This document shows, in pieces, positions 48,313 through 60,549 of a stretch of DNA of 64,000 nucleotides. The stretch spans positions 62,001-126,000 of the forward strand of contig NZ_LZIR01000059.1 of assembly GCF_001667035.1 (NCBI RefSeq). The letters are read 5' to 3'. A program made the position numbers and the translations under genes. Numbering within the stretch: the stretch's first letter is position 1; every line of letters starts with the position of its first letter. The stretch comes from Mycobacterium sp. 852002-51057_SCH5723018. Its GTDB lineage: Bacteria; Actinomycetota; Actinomycetes; Mycobacteriales; Mycobacteriaceae. The notes beneath the pieces were generated by a model that worked only from the letters and a program-made list of their open reading frames with translations, was not told where the DNA came from and searched no databases.

Positions 48313-49353
48313 ATGACGCAAGCCCCCGACCGCGAGAAGGCTCTCGAGCTGGCGATGGCCCAGATCGAAAAGAGCTACGGCAAAGGATCGGTGATGCGTC
48401 TCGGCGACGAGATGCGTCAGCCGATCTCGATCATCCCGACCGGATCCATCGCACTGGACGTGGCCCTGGGCATCGGCGGCCTGCCGCGCGGCCGGGTGGT
48501 GGAGATCTACGGCCCGGAGTCCTCGGGAAAGACCACCGTGGCGCTGCACGCGGTGGCCAACGCCCAGGCCGCCGGCGGCGTGGCGGCGTTCATCGACGCC
48601 GAGCACGCCCTGGACCCCGACTACGCCAAGAAACTCGGCGTGGACACCGATTCGCTGCTGGTCAGCCAGCCCGACACCGGGGAGCAGGCCCTCGAGATCG
48701 CCGACATGCTGATTCGCTCCGGCGCGCTGGACATCCTGGTCATCGACTCGGTGGCGGCCCTGGTGCCGCGCGCGGAGCTCGAAGGCGAGATGGGCGACAG
48801 CCACGTCGGCCTGCAGGCCCGGCTGATGAGCCAGGCGCTGCGGAAGATGACGGGCGCGCTCAACAACTCGGGAACCACGGCGATCTTCATCAACCAGCTC
48901 CGCGAAAAGATCGGGGTGATGTTCGGCAGCCCCGAAACCACCACGGGTGGAAAGGCTTTGAAGTTCTACGCGTCGGTGCGCTTGGACGTGCGCCGGATCG
49001 AGACGCTCAAGGACGGCACCAACGCGGTCGGCAACCGCACCCGGGCCAAGGTCGTCAAGAACAAGGTGGCGCCGCCGTTCAAGCAGGCCGAATTCGACAT
49101 CCTCTACGGCAAGGGCATCAGCCGCGAGGGGTCGCTGATCGACATGGGTGTGGATCAGGGCTTCATCCGCAAGTCCGGATCCTGGTTCACCTACGAGGGC
49201 GAGCAGCTCGGCCAGGGCAAGGAGAACGTCCGCAACTTCCTGATGGAAAACGGCGACGTGGCCAACGAGATCGAGAAAAAGATCAAGGAAAAGCTCGGCA
49301 TTGGCGCGGTCGTGACCGATGATGACGTCCTGCCCGCCCCAGTCGACTTCTGA
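48313..49353 (+). CDS. recA: Recombinase RecA
   Basis: 346 residues, full length and uninterrupted. GPESSGKT at 67-74 is Walker [35 protein letters not shown] covers the DNA-binding L2 region and multimer motif. RecA forms filaments on single-stranded DNA for strand exchange and triggers LexA cleavage. M. tuberculosis RecA carries an intein; here there is none. GGAAGAGG precedes the ATG. Its end overlaps recX by 35 bases. Confidence 0.98.
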   Translation: MTQAPDREKALELAMAQIEKSYGKGSVMRLGDEMRQPISIIPTGSIALDVALGIGGLPRGRVVEIYGPESSGKTTVALHAVANAQAAGGVAAFIDAEHALDPDYAKKLGVDTDSLLVSQPDTGEQALEIADMLIRSGALDILVIDSVAALVPRAELEGEMGDSHVGLQARLMSQALRKMTGALNNSGTTAIFINQLREKIGVMFGSPETTTGGKALKFYASVRLDVRRIETLKDGTNAVGNRTRAKVVKNKVAPPFKQAEFDILYGKGISREGSLIDMGVDQGFIRKSGSWFTYEGEQLGQGKENVRNFLMENGDVANEIEKKIKEKLGIGAVVTDDDVLPAPVDF

Positions 49354-49840
49354 GCCCTCCCGCGAAGAGCAGGCGCGGGCGTTGTGCCTGCGCCTGCTCA
49401 CCGCGAGAGCGCGCACGCGCGCCGAGTTGGCCGGCCAGCTGTCCAAGCGCGGCTACCCCGACGACGTCCGGGAGCGGGTGCTCGACCGGCTGGCCGCCGT
49501 CGGCCTGATCGACGACGCCGACTTCGCGCAGCAGTGGGTGCGATCCCGGCGGGCGAAGGCCGGCAAAAGCAGGCGCGCCCTGGCCGCCGAGCTGCACACC
49601 AAGGGCGTCGACAACGACGTGATCACCGCGGTGCTGGGCGGGATCGACGCCGGCGCCGAGCGGGACCGCGCCGAGCAGTTGGTGCGGGCCAAGCTGCGGC
49701 GGGAAGCCCTGAACGGGGACGACACGCGGCTGGCTCGCCGGCTGGTGGGCATGCTGGCCCGCCGCGGCTACAGCCCGAACCTGGCGGCTGAGGTCGTCTT
49801 CGCCGAGCTGGCCGCCGAACGGGAGCGTCGCCGCGTGTAG
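49319..49840 (+). CDS. recX: RecA regulator RecX
   Basis: 173 residues; two consecutive ATGs at 49319 and 49322 can serve as start, within the end of recA. It has three RecX helical repeats: [52 protein letters not shown] and a third ending [14 protein letters not shown]. RecX binds RecA filaments and limits recombinase and coprotease activity. The overlap makes it co-expressed with recA. Confidence 0.95.
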   Translation: MMTSCPPQSTSEPSREEQARALCLRLLTARARTRAELAGQLSKRGYPDDVRERVLDRLAAVGLIDDADFAQQWVRSRRAKAGKSRRALAAELHTKGVDNDVITAVLGGIDAGAERDRAEQLVRAKLRREALNGDDTRLARRLVGMLARRGYSPNLAAEVVFAELAAERERRRV

Positions 49841-49884
49841 CTGCGGGTTCATCCCGTGGGACCCGCCCGCCGTAGCATTGCCCC

Positions 49885-51417
49885 GTGACTTCCATGGTGG
49901 CGCGAGACGATGCTGCCGCCCCGGCGGCGGCATCGGCGCGCACCTACCAGGTCCGCACGTACGGCTGTCAGATGAACGTCCACGACTCCGAGCGACTGGC
50001 GGGTCTGCTGGAGGCGGCCGGCTATCGGCGGGCGGCCGACGGTGCCGACGCGGACGTGGTGGTGTTCAACACCTGCGCCGTCCGCGAGAACGCCGACAAC
50101 AAGTTGTACGGCAACCTCAGCCACCTGGCTCCGCGCAAGCGCGGAAACCCCGACATGCAGATCGCGGTCGGGGGCTGCCTGGCCCAAAAAGACCGCGAGG
50201 CGCTGTTGCGCAAGGCGCCGTGGGTCGACGTCGTCTTCGGCACCCACAACCTGGGATCGCTGCCCACGCTGCTCGACCGGGCCCGGCACAACAGGGTCGC
50301 GCAAGTTGAAATCGCCGAGGCGCTGCAGCAGTTCCCGTCGTCGCTGCCGAGCGCCCGCGAATCCGCTTACGCCGCATGGGTTTCCATCTCCGTCGGATGC
50401 AACAACAGCTGCACCTTCTGCATCGTCCCGTCGCTGCGGGGCAAGGAGGTCGACCGCAGCCCGGCCGACATCCTCGCCGAGGTGCGGTCGCTGGTCGACG
50501 ACGGCGTGCTCGAAATCACCCTGCTGGGCCAGAACGTCAACGCCTACGGGGTGTCCTTCGCCGACCCGGCGCTGCCCCGCAACCGGGGCGCGTTCGCCGA
50601 GCTGCTGCGCGCCTGCGGTCGCGTCGACGGGCTGGAACGCGTGCGGTTCACCTCACCGCACCCGGCCGAGTTCACCGGCGACGTCATCGAGGCGATGGCG
50701 CAGACGCCGAACGTCTGCCCGGCCCTGCACATGCCGCTGCAGTCGGGATCCGACCGGGTGCTGCGCGCGATGCGGCGGTCCTACCGCGCCGAGCGCTATC
50801 TGGGCATCATCGAGCGGGTTCGGGCGGCCATGCCGCACGCGGCCATCACCACCGACCTGATCGTCGGATTCCCCGGCGAAACCGAAGACGACTTCGCGGC
50901 GACCCTCGATGTGGTGCGGAAGGCCCGGTTCGCGGCGGCGTTCACCTTCCAGTACTCCAAGCGGCCCGGCACGCCCGCCGCCGAACTCGACGGCCAGGTG
51001 CCCAAAGCCGTTGTGCAGGAACGCTACGAGCGGCTGGTCGAGCTGCAGGAGCAGATCTCGCTGGACGGCAACCGCGCGCTGATCGGGCGGACCGTCGAAT
51101 TGCTGGTCGCCACCGGCGAGGGACGCAAGGACGCCCGCACGGCGCGGAAAACCGGCCGGGCACGCGACGGCCGGCTGGTGCACTTTGCCGTCGACGAAGC
51201 CGGGAACACGGACGTGCGGCCGGGCGACATCGTCACCGCGGTGGTCACCGAGGCCGCCCCGCACCACCTCATCGCGGACGGGGGCGTCCTGACCCATCGC
51301 CGCACGCGCGCGGGCGACGCGCACGCGGCCGGCCAGCGCCCGGGCACCATCGGACTTGGCCTGCCCACCGTCGGCCCGCCCGCCAACCCGCTCGAATCCC
51401 AAGGATGTGCCCGATGA
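49885..51417 (+). CDS. miaB: tRNA-2-methylthio-N6-dimethylallyladenosine synthase
   Basis: 510 residues from GTG 49885. Three N-terminal cluster Cys are seen in YGCQMN, NTCAVRE and GGCLAQKD. The radical-SAM motif is Cys172-x3-Cys176-x2-Cys179 (GCNNSCTFC), and a TRAM RNA-binding domain covers about 385-450. It adds the methylthio group to i6A37 in tRNA, acting after MiaA, encoded 4 kb downstream. Its stop overlaps the next membrane gene (ATGA). Confidence 0.96.
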   Translation: MTSMVARDDAAAPAAASARTYQVRTYGCQMNVHDSERLAGLLEAAGYRRAADGADADVVVFNTCAVRENADNKLYGNLSHLAPRKRGNPDMQIAVGGCLAQKDREALLRKAPWVDVVFGTHNLGSLPTLLDRARHNRVAQVEIAEALQQFPSSLPSARESAYAAWVSISVGCNNSCTFCIVPSLRGKEVDRSPADILAEVRSLVDDGVLEITLLGQNVNAYGVSFADPALPRNRGAFAELLRACGRVDGLERVRFTSPHPAEFTGDVIEAMAQTPNVCPALHMPLQSGSDRVLRAMRRSYRAERYLGIIERVRAAMPHAAITTDLIVGFPGETEDDFAATLDVVRKARFAAAFTFQYSKRPGTPAAELDGQVPKAVVQERYERLVELQEQISLDGNRALIGRTVELLVATGEGRKDARTARKTGRARDGRLVHFAVDEAGNTDVRPGDIVTAVVTEAAPHHLIADGGVLTHRRTRAGDAHAAGQRPGTIGLGLPTVGPPANPLESQGCAR

Positions 51418-52001
51418 AGAAAGAACACACCGACCTCGACGCGCTACGGACCGAGATCGACGACGCCGAACGCCGGGTGGCCCGCGAAATCGACCCCGGC
51501 CCAAGGGCCGTCGTGGTCGCGATCCTGGTGTTCGTGCTGCTGGGCTCGTTCATCCTGCCCCACACCGGCGCGGTGCGGGGATGGGACGTGCTGTTTTCCA
51601 GCCACGGGGCCGGTGCCGCCGCGGTGGCCCTGCCGTCGCGGGTGTTCGCCTGGCTGGCGCTGGTGTTCGGCGTGGGCTTCTCGACGCTTGCGTTGCTGAC
51701 CCGGCGCTGGGGGCTCGCGTGGGTCGCGCTGGCGGGTTCGGGGATCGCGGCCGCCGCCGGGTTGTTGGCCGTGTGGTCACGCCAGACCGTGGCGGTCGGG
51801 CATCCCGGACCCGGGGTCGGGCTGATCGTCGCATGGATCACCGTGATGGTCTTGACGTTTCAGTGGGCGCGCGTGGTGTGGTCGCGCACCGTCGTGCAAC
51901 TGGCCGCCGAGGAGCAGCGCCGCCGGGTCGCCGCCCAGCAGCAGTCGAAGACTTTGCTGGAAAGCCTGCACACCGACGAGCAGGACAAGCCCGAAGACTA
52001 G
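51414..52001 (+). CDS. Four-segment membrane protein (Rv2732c-like)
   Basis: 195 residues. Hydrophobic segments lie at about 30-50 ([17 protein letters not shown]), 78-95 ([19 protein letters not shown]), 100-118 ([21 protein letters not shown]) and 134-150 ([17 protein letters not shown]). Acidic N-terminal and Gln/Glu-rich C-terminal cytoplasmic tails flank them. It overlaps miaB by ATGA and the convergent DUF349 gene by 4 bases. The function is not established to my knowledge. Confidence 0.85.
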   Translation: MKKEHTDLDALRTEIDDAERRVAREIDPGPRAVVVAILVFVLLGSFILPHTGAVRGWDVLFSSHGAGAAAVALPSRVFAWLALVFGVGFSTLALLTRRWGLAWVALAGSGIAAAAGLLAVWSRQTVAVGHPGPGVGLIVAWITVMVLTFQWARVVWSRTVVQLAAEEQRRRVAAQQQSKTLLESLHTDEQDKPED

Positions 52002-53335
52002 GGTCGGCGAGTCAGCGCCTCGGCGGCCGCCTCGGCCCACTGCCGCCACTGTTCGGCGTTGGCCTTGGCCTGTTCGGCCTCCTTGGCCCGACCGGCCGCC
52101 TCCGCCTTGCGGGCCTGCTGCTCGTACTGCTCGGCGCGAATCCGGAACTGCTCGGCCCGGGCCTGGGCCTGGGGATCGGACCAATCCGCGTCACCGGCGT
52201 CGCGCACCCTCTTCTCGACCGCGCGCAGGCGTCGCTCCAACTCGGCGGACCGTTCCCGCGGCACCCTCCCGATCGCGTCCCACTTGTCGGCGATGGACCG
52301 CAGCGCGGCCCTGGCCGCATCCAAGTTGCTGGTGTCGAGCCTTTCCGCTTCGGCCAGCAGCGCCTCTTTGGCGGTGGCGTTGGCCGCCAGCTCGGCGTCC
52401 TTTTCCGCGTGCGCCGCGTTGCGGGCGGTGAAGAACGAGTCCTGGGCGGCCTTGAAGCGACGCCACAGGGCGTCGTCGACCTCCCTGGTCGTCCGCCCCG
52501 CCGCCTTCCATTCGGTGAGCAGCTTGCGGAAGTCCGCGCTGGTGGCGGTCCAGTCCGTCGAACCTGCCAACTCCTCGGCGCGCTCGCAGAGGCGTTCCTT
52601 CGACTGGCGTACGCCTGAGCGCTCCCGGTCCAATTCGGCGAAATGCGATCCCCGCCGCCGGTTGAACGTGTCCCGGGCCGCCGAATAGCGCTTCCACAAC
52701 GCGTCGTCGACTTTTCGGTCCAGGCCGGTGATCGTCTTCCACTCGTCGAGGATCGCGCGGAGCCGGTCGCCGGCGGCCTTCCATTGGGTGGCGTTGGCGG
52801 CCAGGTCCTCGGCTTCGGCGGCCAGCGCCTCCTTGCGGGCGGTCTGGGCGGCCCGATGCTCCTCGCGCTTGGAGCGGTCTGCGGCGATCGTCGCGTCGGC
52901 GTGCTCGACGAGGCTGGTCAACCGGGTCGCGAGCGCGTCGAGGTCGCCCAGCACGGACGCCGTCGGCAACGTTTCGGCCAGCGCCGACGCGTGGGCCTTG
53001 ATCTTGCGGGCGTCGCCCGTCCCCGAGGCCAGCCGCTCCTCCATGAGCGTCACCTCGGTGCTCAGGTCGTCGAATCGGCGCCCGAAGTGGGCGAACGCCG
53101 CCTCAGGGTCGCCGGCCTGCCAGGACCCGACGACGCGCTCGCCGGCCGAGCTGATGAGCCATACCGTGCCGTCGTCGTCGACGCGTCCAAACCGGTGCGG
53201 ATCGCTGCGCGCGGGGGCCACCACCGCGTACGGGGTGGGCCGCGGCCCCGCGCTCACGGGCCGGGGACCCGGACGCGGTCCGGGGCGTGGTGCCGGCTTG
53301 GGTGGATCGCCGCCACGCGGCTCGTCGGCCGTCAT
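51998..53335 (-). CDS. DUF349 repeat protein (Rv2731-like)
   Basis: 445 residues, close to the 450 of M. tuberculosis Rv2731. After a Pro/Arg/Gly-rich start (about 1-35) and a short beta domain ([23 protein letters not shown]), there are at least three DUF349 helical repeats, each with a WK...G-type core: [44 protein letters not shown] and [18 protein letters not shown] coiled-coil tail is rich in Ala, Glu and Gln. Long helical repeats suggest a scaffold or nucleic-acid-associated role, but no function is assigned. Confidence 0.88.
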   Translation of the reverse strand: MTADEPRGGDPPKPAPRPGPRPGPRPVSAGPRPTPYAVVAPARSDPHRFGRVDDDGTVWLISSAGERVVGSWQAGDPEAAFAHFGRRFDDLSTEVTLMEERLASGTGDARKIKAHASALAETLPTASVLGDLDALATRLTSLVEHADATIAADRSKREEHRAAQTARKEALAAEAEDLAANATQWKAAGDRLRAILDEWKTITGLDRKVDDALWKRYSAARDTFNRRRGSHFAELDRERSGVRQSKERLCERAEELAGSTDWTATSADFRKLLTEWKAAGRTTREVDDALWRRFKAAQDSFFTARNAAHAEKDAELAANATAKEALLAEAERLDTSNLDAARAALRSIADKWDAIGRVPRERSAELERRLRAVEKRVRDAGDADWSDPQAQARAEQFRIRAEQYEQQARKAEAAGRAKEAEQAKANAEQWRQWAEAAAEALTRRP

Positions 53336-53780
53336 CCTTCCGTCACCACCCTTCTGCCAACACTTTCGCGCGGTCCGGTGTCCCGCGCGCCCGCCGCGCG
53401 AAGCGGCACCGGTACGGCGCTAGTAAATCGTTCCCACAGTATTCAAGCAGCTTGGCGGGCGGCGCGCGCCTACCATTCCCGGGGCCGGTCACCGCGTGGG
53501 CCGCGGGGCCGATAACAGTTCGGTTCCACGGTCGCTTCGGCCGTGCGTCGGCGTCGCTCGCCCCGGTACCGTGAGGGGCGCGACTGCTGTTCGGGGTGGG
53601 GCCAAGGGCGGACCGCGCGCCTGTACAAAGGTTTGCCAGGGGCGCACTATTGATGGGCCGTCGGGGCGGAAGCCGGTCGAGAACCGGCGCTGCCGCACTA
53701 CAGTTGTCGTTGAACTGCGAACGAACAATGCGTGACACACAGCTTGCGGACGGAACGCTGGTGTCGAGTGAGGGGGTCCG
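53336..53780. other. Non-coding interval
   Basis: 445 bases between divergent DUF349 and EamA genes. Several short open frames in this stretch are Arg-rich and lack ribosome sites. A good site GAGTGAGGGGG precedes 53781. I see no RNA gene or mobile element. Both promoters must lie here. Confidence 0.5.
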
Positions 53781-54740
53781 ATGTCGAAAGTCGACATCGC
53801 TGCGCTGATCGCCCTGTGCGCGGCGCTGGCCTCGGCGGTCGGCGATGTGATCCGGCAGCGCTCGGCCCACGAGATCACGGACAAGGAAGTCGGCCACCTC
53901 GAGCTGTTCCGGATGTCGTTGCGCGACAAAAAGTGGTGGCTGGGCGGCCTGGCGGCGATCACCAATTACAGCTTGCAGGCCGGGGCCCTGGCCTGGGGCT
54001 CGGTGGTGATGGTGACGGCGCTGCAGGTGACGGCGCTGCTGTTCGCCTTGCCGATCTACGCGCGGCTGTCCCATCAGCGCGTGACGCGTTGGGAGTGGGT
54101 CTGGGCCGTCGTGCTGGCCGCGGCGCTGGCGGTGGTCATCGCCGTCGGAGACCCGGCGTCCGGGCAGCAGCGCGCGTCGCTGCAAACGTGGCTCATCGTC
54201 GCCGCCGTGCTGGGCCCGGTGCTGGTGGTGTGCGTAGTGGCGGCGCGGATCTGGTCCGGTCGTCCAGTCGCGGCGGTGCTGCTGGCGGTGGTGGCCGGTT
54301 CGTCGCTGGCGCTGTTTGCGGTGCTGACCAAGGGCGTCGTCGAGGTGGCCGAGAACGGCCTGGGGGCCGTGGTGCGGGCACCCGAGTTCTATCCGTGGTT
54401 GGTGGTGGCCCTGTGCGGAATGATCTTCCAGCAGTCCGCCTTCCGTGCCGGCGCGCTGACCGCGTCGCTGCCGACCATGACCGTGGCCAAGCCGGTGGTG
54501 GCCGGCGTGCTCGGGGTTACCGTGCTCGGTGAGACGCTCGGGGCCACCGGTCCGGCGGCGATCGCCCTCGTCTCGGCGATCGCCCTGGTGATCATCGCGA
54601 CCGTCGCGCTGGCCCGGGGCGAGGCCGCCGCGATAGTCGCCGAGACGGGGCGAGACGTGGTCCAGTCGGCGGACGCCATCGGTGCGCAGGAGCCGCCCGG
54701 CCACGGACCGGTGTCTCAGAGCCCGGTGCGGCCGGGCTGA
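53781..54740 (+). CDS. DMT/EamA-type permease
   Basis: 319 residues with about nine to ten hydrophobic segments from [20 protein letters not shown] to [17 protein letters not shown]. The plan is a drug/metabolite transporter with two EamA-like halves (about 1-140 and 150-290). Gly/Ala-rich helices such as [26 protein letters not shown] carry the family's GE motif. Substrate unknown. It corresponds in place to Rv2729c. A short polar tail ends the chain. Confidence 0.85.
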   Translation: MSKVDIAALIALCAALASAVGDVIRQRSAHEITDKEVGHLELFRMSLRDKKWWLGGLAAITNYSLQAGALAWGSVVMVTALQVTALLFALPIYARLSHQRVTRWEWVWAVVLAAALAVVIAVGDPASGQQRASLQTWLIVAAVLGPVLVVCVVAARIWSGRPVAAVLLAVVAGSSLALFAVLTKGVVEVAENGLGAVVRAPEFYPWLVVALCGMIFQQSAFRAGALTASLPTMTVAKPVVAGVLGVTVLGETLGATGPAAIALVSAIALVIIATVALARGEAAAIVAETGRDVVQSADAIGAQEPPGHGPVSQSPVRPG

Positions 54741-54772
54741 CACCGCGTTTCGACTGTCGTTAGTTTGGTGGC

Positions 54773-55465
54773 GTGCTGGGCGCCATCGCGATCGTTCCCT
54801 CCGCGCCGCTGCTCGTCCCCGAGCTCGCCGGGGCGGCCGCCGCCGAGGTGGCCGACCTGAACGCCGCGGTGCTGGCCGCGGCGGCCCTGCTGCCGCCGCG
54901 CTGGATCGCCGTCGGCGCCGGGCCGGCGGACCTCGTCATCGACCCCGACAGCCCCCACTCCAGCGGCACCTTCGCCGGCTTCGGCGTGGACGTGCGGGTC
55001 CACCTGTCGCCGCGGGCCCACGACCCCGTCGAGTTCCCCGTCTGCGCGCTGCTGGCCGCCTGGGTGCGCGGCCAGGCCCAACCCGAAGCCAGCGTGCAGA
55101 TGCGCGTCTACCGCGGCGACTACGACGCCCGCGCCGCGCTGGCCCTGGGCAGGCGGCTGCGCGCCGAGATCGACCGGGCGCCGGATCCGGTCGGCGTGCT
55201 GGTGGTGGCCGACGGCGCCAACACCCTGACACCGGCCGCCCCCGGCGACCACCACCCCGGCGACGCCGACGCGCAGCTGGCCCTCGACGACGCGCTGGCC
55301 AACGGCGATGTCGCCGCGCTGACCGGGCTCCCGCCGCAGATCCTGGGGCGGGTCGCGTTCCAGGTGCTGGCCGGGCTGGCCGAGCCGGGGCCGCGAACGG
55401 CCAAAGAGCTCTACCGGGGGGCGCCGTACGGCGTGGGCTACTTCGCCGGCGCCTGGCAGCCATGA
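54773..55465 (+). CDS. Rv2728c-like protein, possible LigB-superfamily fold
   Basis: 230 residues, GTG start ([25 protein letters not shown]). The opening [12 protein letters not shown] and [26 protein letters not shown] near 146-170 resemble the fold of class III extradiol dioxygenases/MEMO proteins, but the usual iron-binding His pair is not clear, so catalysis is doubtful. The gene is conserved beside miaA in mycobacteria. It shares ATGA with miaA, suggesting co-translation. Function unknown. Confidence 0.75.
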   Translation: MLGAIAIVPSAPLLVPELAGAAAAEVADLNAAVLAAAALLPPRWIAVGAGPADLVIDPDSPHSSGTFAGFGVDVRVHLSPRAHDPVEFPVCALLAAWVRGQAQPEASVQMRVYRGDYDARAALALGRRLRAEIDRAPDPVGVLVVADGANTLTPAAPGDHHPGDADAQLALDDALANGDVAALTGLPPQILGRVAFQVLAGLAEPGPRTAKELYRGAPYGVGYFAGAWQP

Positions 55466-56418
55466 AACGAACCGGGCGGCCGCTCGCGATCATCGGCCCC
55501 ACCGGGACTGGCAAGTCGCAACTGGCGCTCGACTTTGCCGAACGGGTCGAGCGGCTCGGCATCGAGGTAGAGATCGTGAACGCCGACGCCATGCAGCTCT
55601 ATCGCGGCATGGACATCGGCACCGCCAAGCTGCCCGTCGAAGCGCGCCGCGGCATTGCCCATCATCAGCTCGACGTCCTGGACGTCACCGAGACCGCCAC
55701 CGTCGCCCGCTATCAGCGGGCCGCCGCCGCGGACATCGAAGCGATCGCCGCCCGGGGCGCGGTCCCGGTGATCGTGGGCGGCTCGATGCTCTACGTCCAA
55801 GCCCTGCTGGACGACTGGTCGTTTCCCGCGACCGATCCCGAGGTGCGGGCGCGCTGGGAGCGGCGCCTCGCCGAGGTCGGGGTGGGCGAGCTGCACGCCG
55901 AGCTGGCCCGCCGCGACCCGGCGGCGGCCGCCGCGATCCTGCCCACCGACGGCCGGCGCACGGTGCGCGCCCTGGAGGTCGTCGAGCTGACCGGCCGGCC
56001 GTTCGCCGCGTCGGCGCCGCGCATCGGCGCCCCGCGCTGGGGCACCGCGATCGTCGGATTAGACTGCGACACAACGCTTCTCGACGAGCGGCTGGCGCGG
56101 CGCACCGACGCGATGTTCGATCAGGGCCTGGTCGAGGAGGTCCGCGGCCTGCTGCGTCGAGGCCTGCGTGAGGGGGTCACTGCTTCGCGCGCGCTGGGCT
56201 ACGCGCAGGTGCTGGCCGCGCTCGACGCCGGCGGCGGGGACGACGAGCTGCGCGACGCGCGGGAGCAGACGTATGTGGGCACCCGGCGCTACGTGCGGCG
56301 GCAGCGGTCGTGGTTTCGCCGGGATCACCGGGTGCGCTGGCTCGACGCCTCAGCAGCCGCGGCCGACCGCGCCCGCCTCGTCGACGACGTGTTGCGGGCC
56401 TGGCAGCACGTAGGCTGA
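55462..56418 (+). CDS. miaA: tRNA dimethylallyltransferase
   Basis: 318 residues. GPTGTGKS at 12-19 is the P-loop; [15 protein letters not shown] near 46-60 and [17 protein letters not shown] contact tRNA and the isoprenoid donor. It attaches the dimethylallyl group to A37 of tRNAs reading UNN codons, and MiaB then methylthiolates it. Coupled to the upstream gene by ATGA; dapF follows after 57 bases. Confidence 0.97.
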   Translation: MKRTGRPLAIIGPTGTGKSQLALDFAERVERLGIEVEIVNADAMQLYRGMDIGTAKLPVEARRGIAHHQLDVLDVTETATVARYQRAAAADIEAIAARGAVPVIVGGSMLYVQALLDDWSFPATDPEVRARWERRLAEVGVGELHAELARRDPAAAAAILPTDGRRTVRALEVVELTGRPFAASAPRIGAPRWGTAIVGLDCDTTLLDERLARRTDAMFDQGLVEEVRGLLRRGLREGVTASRALGYAQVLAALDAGGGDDELRDAREQTYVGTRRYVRRQRSWFRRDHRVRWLDASAAAADRARLVDDVLRAWQHVG

Positions 56419-56475
56419 ACAGGTGATCGCCGACGACGATGATGCCGGCGCAGCCGGGATTGAGGAGCGGCGCAC

Positions 56476-57348
56476 TTGATTTTCGCCAAGGGCCACGGCA
56501 CCGAGAACGACTTCGTGCTGCTGCCCGACCTCGCCGCCGAGCTGGCGCTCTCCCCCGACCGGGTGGCCGCGCTGTGCGACCGGCGCCGGGGGTTGGGCGC
56601 CGACGGGGTGCTGCGGATCACCACCGCGGGCGCCGCCGCGACGGCCGGCGTGCTCGAGCGCCTGCCCGACGGCGTCGGCGCGGACGACTGGTACATGGAC
56701 TACCGCAACGCCGACGGGTCGACCGCGCAGATGTGCGGCAACGGCGTGCGGGTGTTCGCCCACTACCTGCGCGCCAGCGGGCTGGAGTCCCGCGACGAGT
56801 TCGTCGTCGGGTCGCTGGCCGGGCCGCGGCCGGTCACCCTGCACCGCGCCGGGGACACCGACGCCGACGTCACCGTCGACATGGGCAAGGCCAACCGGCT
56901 GGGCGCCGGGCAGGCGATAGTCGGCGGCAGGCGGTTCACCGGCCTGGCGGTCGACGTGGGCAACCCGCACCTGGCCTGCGTGGACGCGCGGCTGAGCGGC
57001 GAGGAACTCGCGGCCCTGGACGTGGCGGCGCCGGTGCAATTCGACGCCGCGCAGTTCCCCGACGGCGTCAACGTCGAGGTGCTCACGGCACCGGCCGCGG
57101 GTTCGGTGCGGATGCGGGTCCACGAGCGCGGGGTCGGCGAAACCCGCTCCTGCGGCACCGGGACGGTCGCCGGCGCGGTCGCCGCGCTCGCCGAGACCGG
57201 CGCCGACACCGGCACGCTCACCGTGCGCGTGCCCGGCGGCGACGTCGTCGTCACCATCACCGACGCCACCAGCTACCTGCGCGGACCGTCGGTCCTGGTC
57301 GCCCGCGGCGAGATCAGCGAGGAATGGTGGCGCGCCCAGCAGCGTTAA
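56476..57348 (+). CDS. dapF: Diaminopimelate epimerase
   Basis: 290 residues, TTG start ([16 protein letters not shown]) with GAGGAGCGG upstream. It interconverts LL- and meso-diaminopimelate for peptidoglycan and lysine. The catalytic Cys pair is Cys87 (MCGNGVRVF) and Cys226 (SCGTGTVAG), the same numbering as M. tuberculosis. GVNVEVL and [14 protein letters not shown] are family landmarks. Confidence 0.97.
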   Translation: MIFAKGHGTENDFVLLPDLAAELALSPDRVAALCDRRRGLGADGVLRITTAGAAATAGVLERLPDGVGADDWYMDYRNADGSTAQMCGNGVRVFAHYLRASGLESRDEFVVGSLAGPRPVTLHRAGDTDADVTVDMGKANRLGAGQAIVGGRRFTGLAVDVGNPHLACVDARLSGEELAALDVAAPVQFDAAQFPDGVNVEVLTAPAAGSVRMRVHERGVGETRSCGTGTVAGAVAALAETGADTGTLTVRVPGGDVVVTITDATSYLRGPSVLVARGEISEEWWRAQQR

Positions 57349-57394
57349 ATCACGTGCGCGACACCGATTTCGCGTGCACTATTGCTAATTGCCT

Positions 57395-58831
<1,437 letters not shown>

Positions 58832-58863
58832 ATCGCCTCGCCGGCCGACCCAGCCACCTGCCA

Positions 58864-58881
58864 ACCAACCGTCTGGTTGGT
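58864..58881. promoter_or_regulatory. Inverted repeat operator upstream of fadE20
   Basis: ACCAACC-GTCT-GGTTGGT has perfect 7-base arms and a 4-base centre, typical of TetR-family operators. It lies 51 bases before the fadE20 start. No TetR gene is adjacent, so the regulator is probably elsewhere. Confidence 0.75.
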
Positions 58882-58932
58882 ATATGTTGGGCGCCAGAGG
58901 TCACGTTCGCCGGAGGTCAGCGGAGGTTGTTC

Positions 58933-60093
58933 ATGAGCACGGCCATCAAATACCAGCGCACGCTGTTCGAGCCGGAGCACGACTTGTTCCGCGAGTCCTA
59001 CCGCGGCTTCCTCGACCGCCACGTCGCGCCCTATCACGACGAGTGGGAGAAGGCCAAGATCGTCGACCGCGGAGTCTGGCTCGAGGCGGGCAAGCAGGGC
59101 TTTTTGGGCATGGCGGTGCCCGAAGAGTACGGCGGCGGCGGCAACTCCGACTTCCGGTACAACACGATCATCACCGAGGAGACCACCGCCGGGCGCTACA
59201 GCGGGATCGGTTTCGGCCTGCACAACGACATCGTCGCCCCCTACCTGCTGGCCTTGGCCACCGAAGAGCAAAAGCAGCGCTGGCTGCCCAAGTTCTGCAC
59301 CGGCGAGCTGATCACCGCGATCGCGATGACCGAGCCGGGCACCGGCAGCGACCTGCAGGGCATCAAGACCCGCGCCGTCAAGCAGGGCGATCACTACGTG
59401 CTGAACGGCTCAAAGACGTTCATCACCAACGGAATCAACTCCGATCTGGTGATCGTCGTCGCGCAGACCGACCCCGACAAGGGCGCGCAGGGCTTTTCGC
59501 TGCTCGTGGTCGAACGCGGCATGGAGGGCTTCGAACGCGGCCGGCACCTGGACAAGATCGGGCTGGACGCGCAGGACACCGCCGAGCTGTCGTTCACCGA
59601 CGTGCACGTGCCGGCCGAAAACCTGCTCGGCGAGCAGGGTCTGGGGTTCATCTACCTCATGCAGAACCTGCCGCAGGAACGGATCTCGATCGCCATCATG
59701 GCGGCCGCGGCGATGGAACAGGTGCTGGAGCACACGCTGCAATACACCAAGGAGCGCAAGGCCTTTGGCAAGCCGATCGGCAGCTTCCAGAACAGCCGTT
59801 TCGTCCTCGCCGAGCTGGCCACCGAGGCCACCCTGGTGCGGATGATGGTCGACGAGTTCGTCCGCCTGCACCTGGACCACAGGCTGACCGCCGAACAGGC
59901 CGCCATGGCCAAGTGGTACTCCACCGAGAAACAGGTGCAGCTGATCGACCGCTGCCTGCAACTGCACGGAGGCTACGGCTACATGCGCGAATACCCTGTC
60001 GCGCGAGCGTATCTGGACGCCCGGGTGCAGACGATCTACGGCGGCACCACCGAGATCATGAAGGAGATCATCGGCCGCAGCCTGGGGGTTTGA
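58933..60093 (+). CDS. fadE20: Acyl-CoA dehydrogenase FadE20
   Basis: 386 residues from ATG 58933, with CGGAGG 6 bases upstream. TEPGTGSDLQGIKTRAV near 136-152 and FITNGINSDL are the central motifs. The long-chain type is suggested because the usual YEGT is YGGTTEI here, and a Glu is available in the helix MEQVLEHTLQYTKERKAFG instead, as in mammalian long-chain acyl-CoA dehydrogenase (inference). Corresponds to Rv2724c. It is probably the first gene downstream of the palindromic operator, and monocistronic. Confidence 0.95.
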   Translation: MSTAIKYQRTLFEPEHDLFRESYRGFLDRHVAPYHDEWEKAKIVDRGVWLEAGKQGFLGMAVPEEYGGGGNSDFRYNTIITEETTAGRYSGIGFGLHNDIVAPYLLALATEEQKQRWLPKFCTGELITAIAMTEPGTGSDLQGIKTRAVKQGDHYVLNGSKTFITNGINSDLVIVVAQTDPDKGAQGFSLLVVERGMEGFERGRHLDKIGLDAQDTAELSFTDVHVPAENLLGEQGLGFIYLMQNLPQERISIAIMAAAAMEQVLEHTLQYTKERKAFGKPIGSFQNSRFVLAELATEATLVRMMVDEFVRLHLDHRLTAEQAAMAKWYSTEKQVQLIDRCLQLHGGYGYMREYPVARAYLDARVQTIYGGTTEIMKEIIGRSLGV

Positions 60094-60549
60094 CGGCACA
60101 ATCCCGCAGTGGCGCAAACGATGCCGCGGCGGCCGGGAGAAAAAGAATGGCGCAATTCGGCGTTTTCGCCGGGTAGATCGCCACTCAGCTAACGTCTTCG
60201 GTTAACGTCGGCACATGCGTTCGAAGTATGTCGACACCGCGGCTTTGTCACGCGGCGGCATTTGTGCCGTTCCGGGCCGGCGATGGCGGAGCCGGTCTCG
60301 ATACGGGCGTGGTCCGGCATCATTTCGACATCGGCGCGGTCTCCGTTTCCGCACTATTCGTGATTTGACTTCGCATTTATCGTCGGCAGGAGCAAAGTTA
60401 TGCGCGCCCGGCGATAATTCGGTTTGCCACGGGGTAATTTCCCGCGGCGGGGTTACGACCGGCGCGCAGGGTCTGCAGGGTGCGGGCATGGCCGAAGATA
60501 GGGGCCAATGCGTCGGCTGGGAGGCTGGGTGAACGGGCAGAGAGGTCGA
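60094..60549. other. Non-coding interval
   Basis: 456 bases between fadE20 and the LGFP protein. A short hairpin CGGCG-TTTT-CGCCG at 60158-60171 may help end fadE20 transcription. A direct repeat TAACGTC occurs near 60190-60206. A plus-strand open frame from 60215 is Arg/Ser-rich and unconvincing. The LGFP ribosome site AGAGAGG lies at the right end. Confidence 0.5.

Noticed and set aside
53496..53735. Short plus-strand frame before the EamA permease
   Set aside because: No ribosome site and biased composition; probably untranslated.
60215..60532. Plus-strand frame of 105 codons in the fadE20-LGFP gap
   Set aside because: Arg/Ser/Gly-rich composition with no supporting signals.
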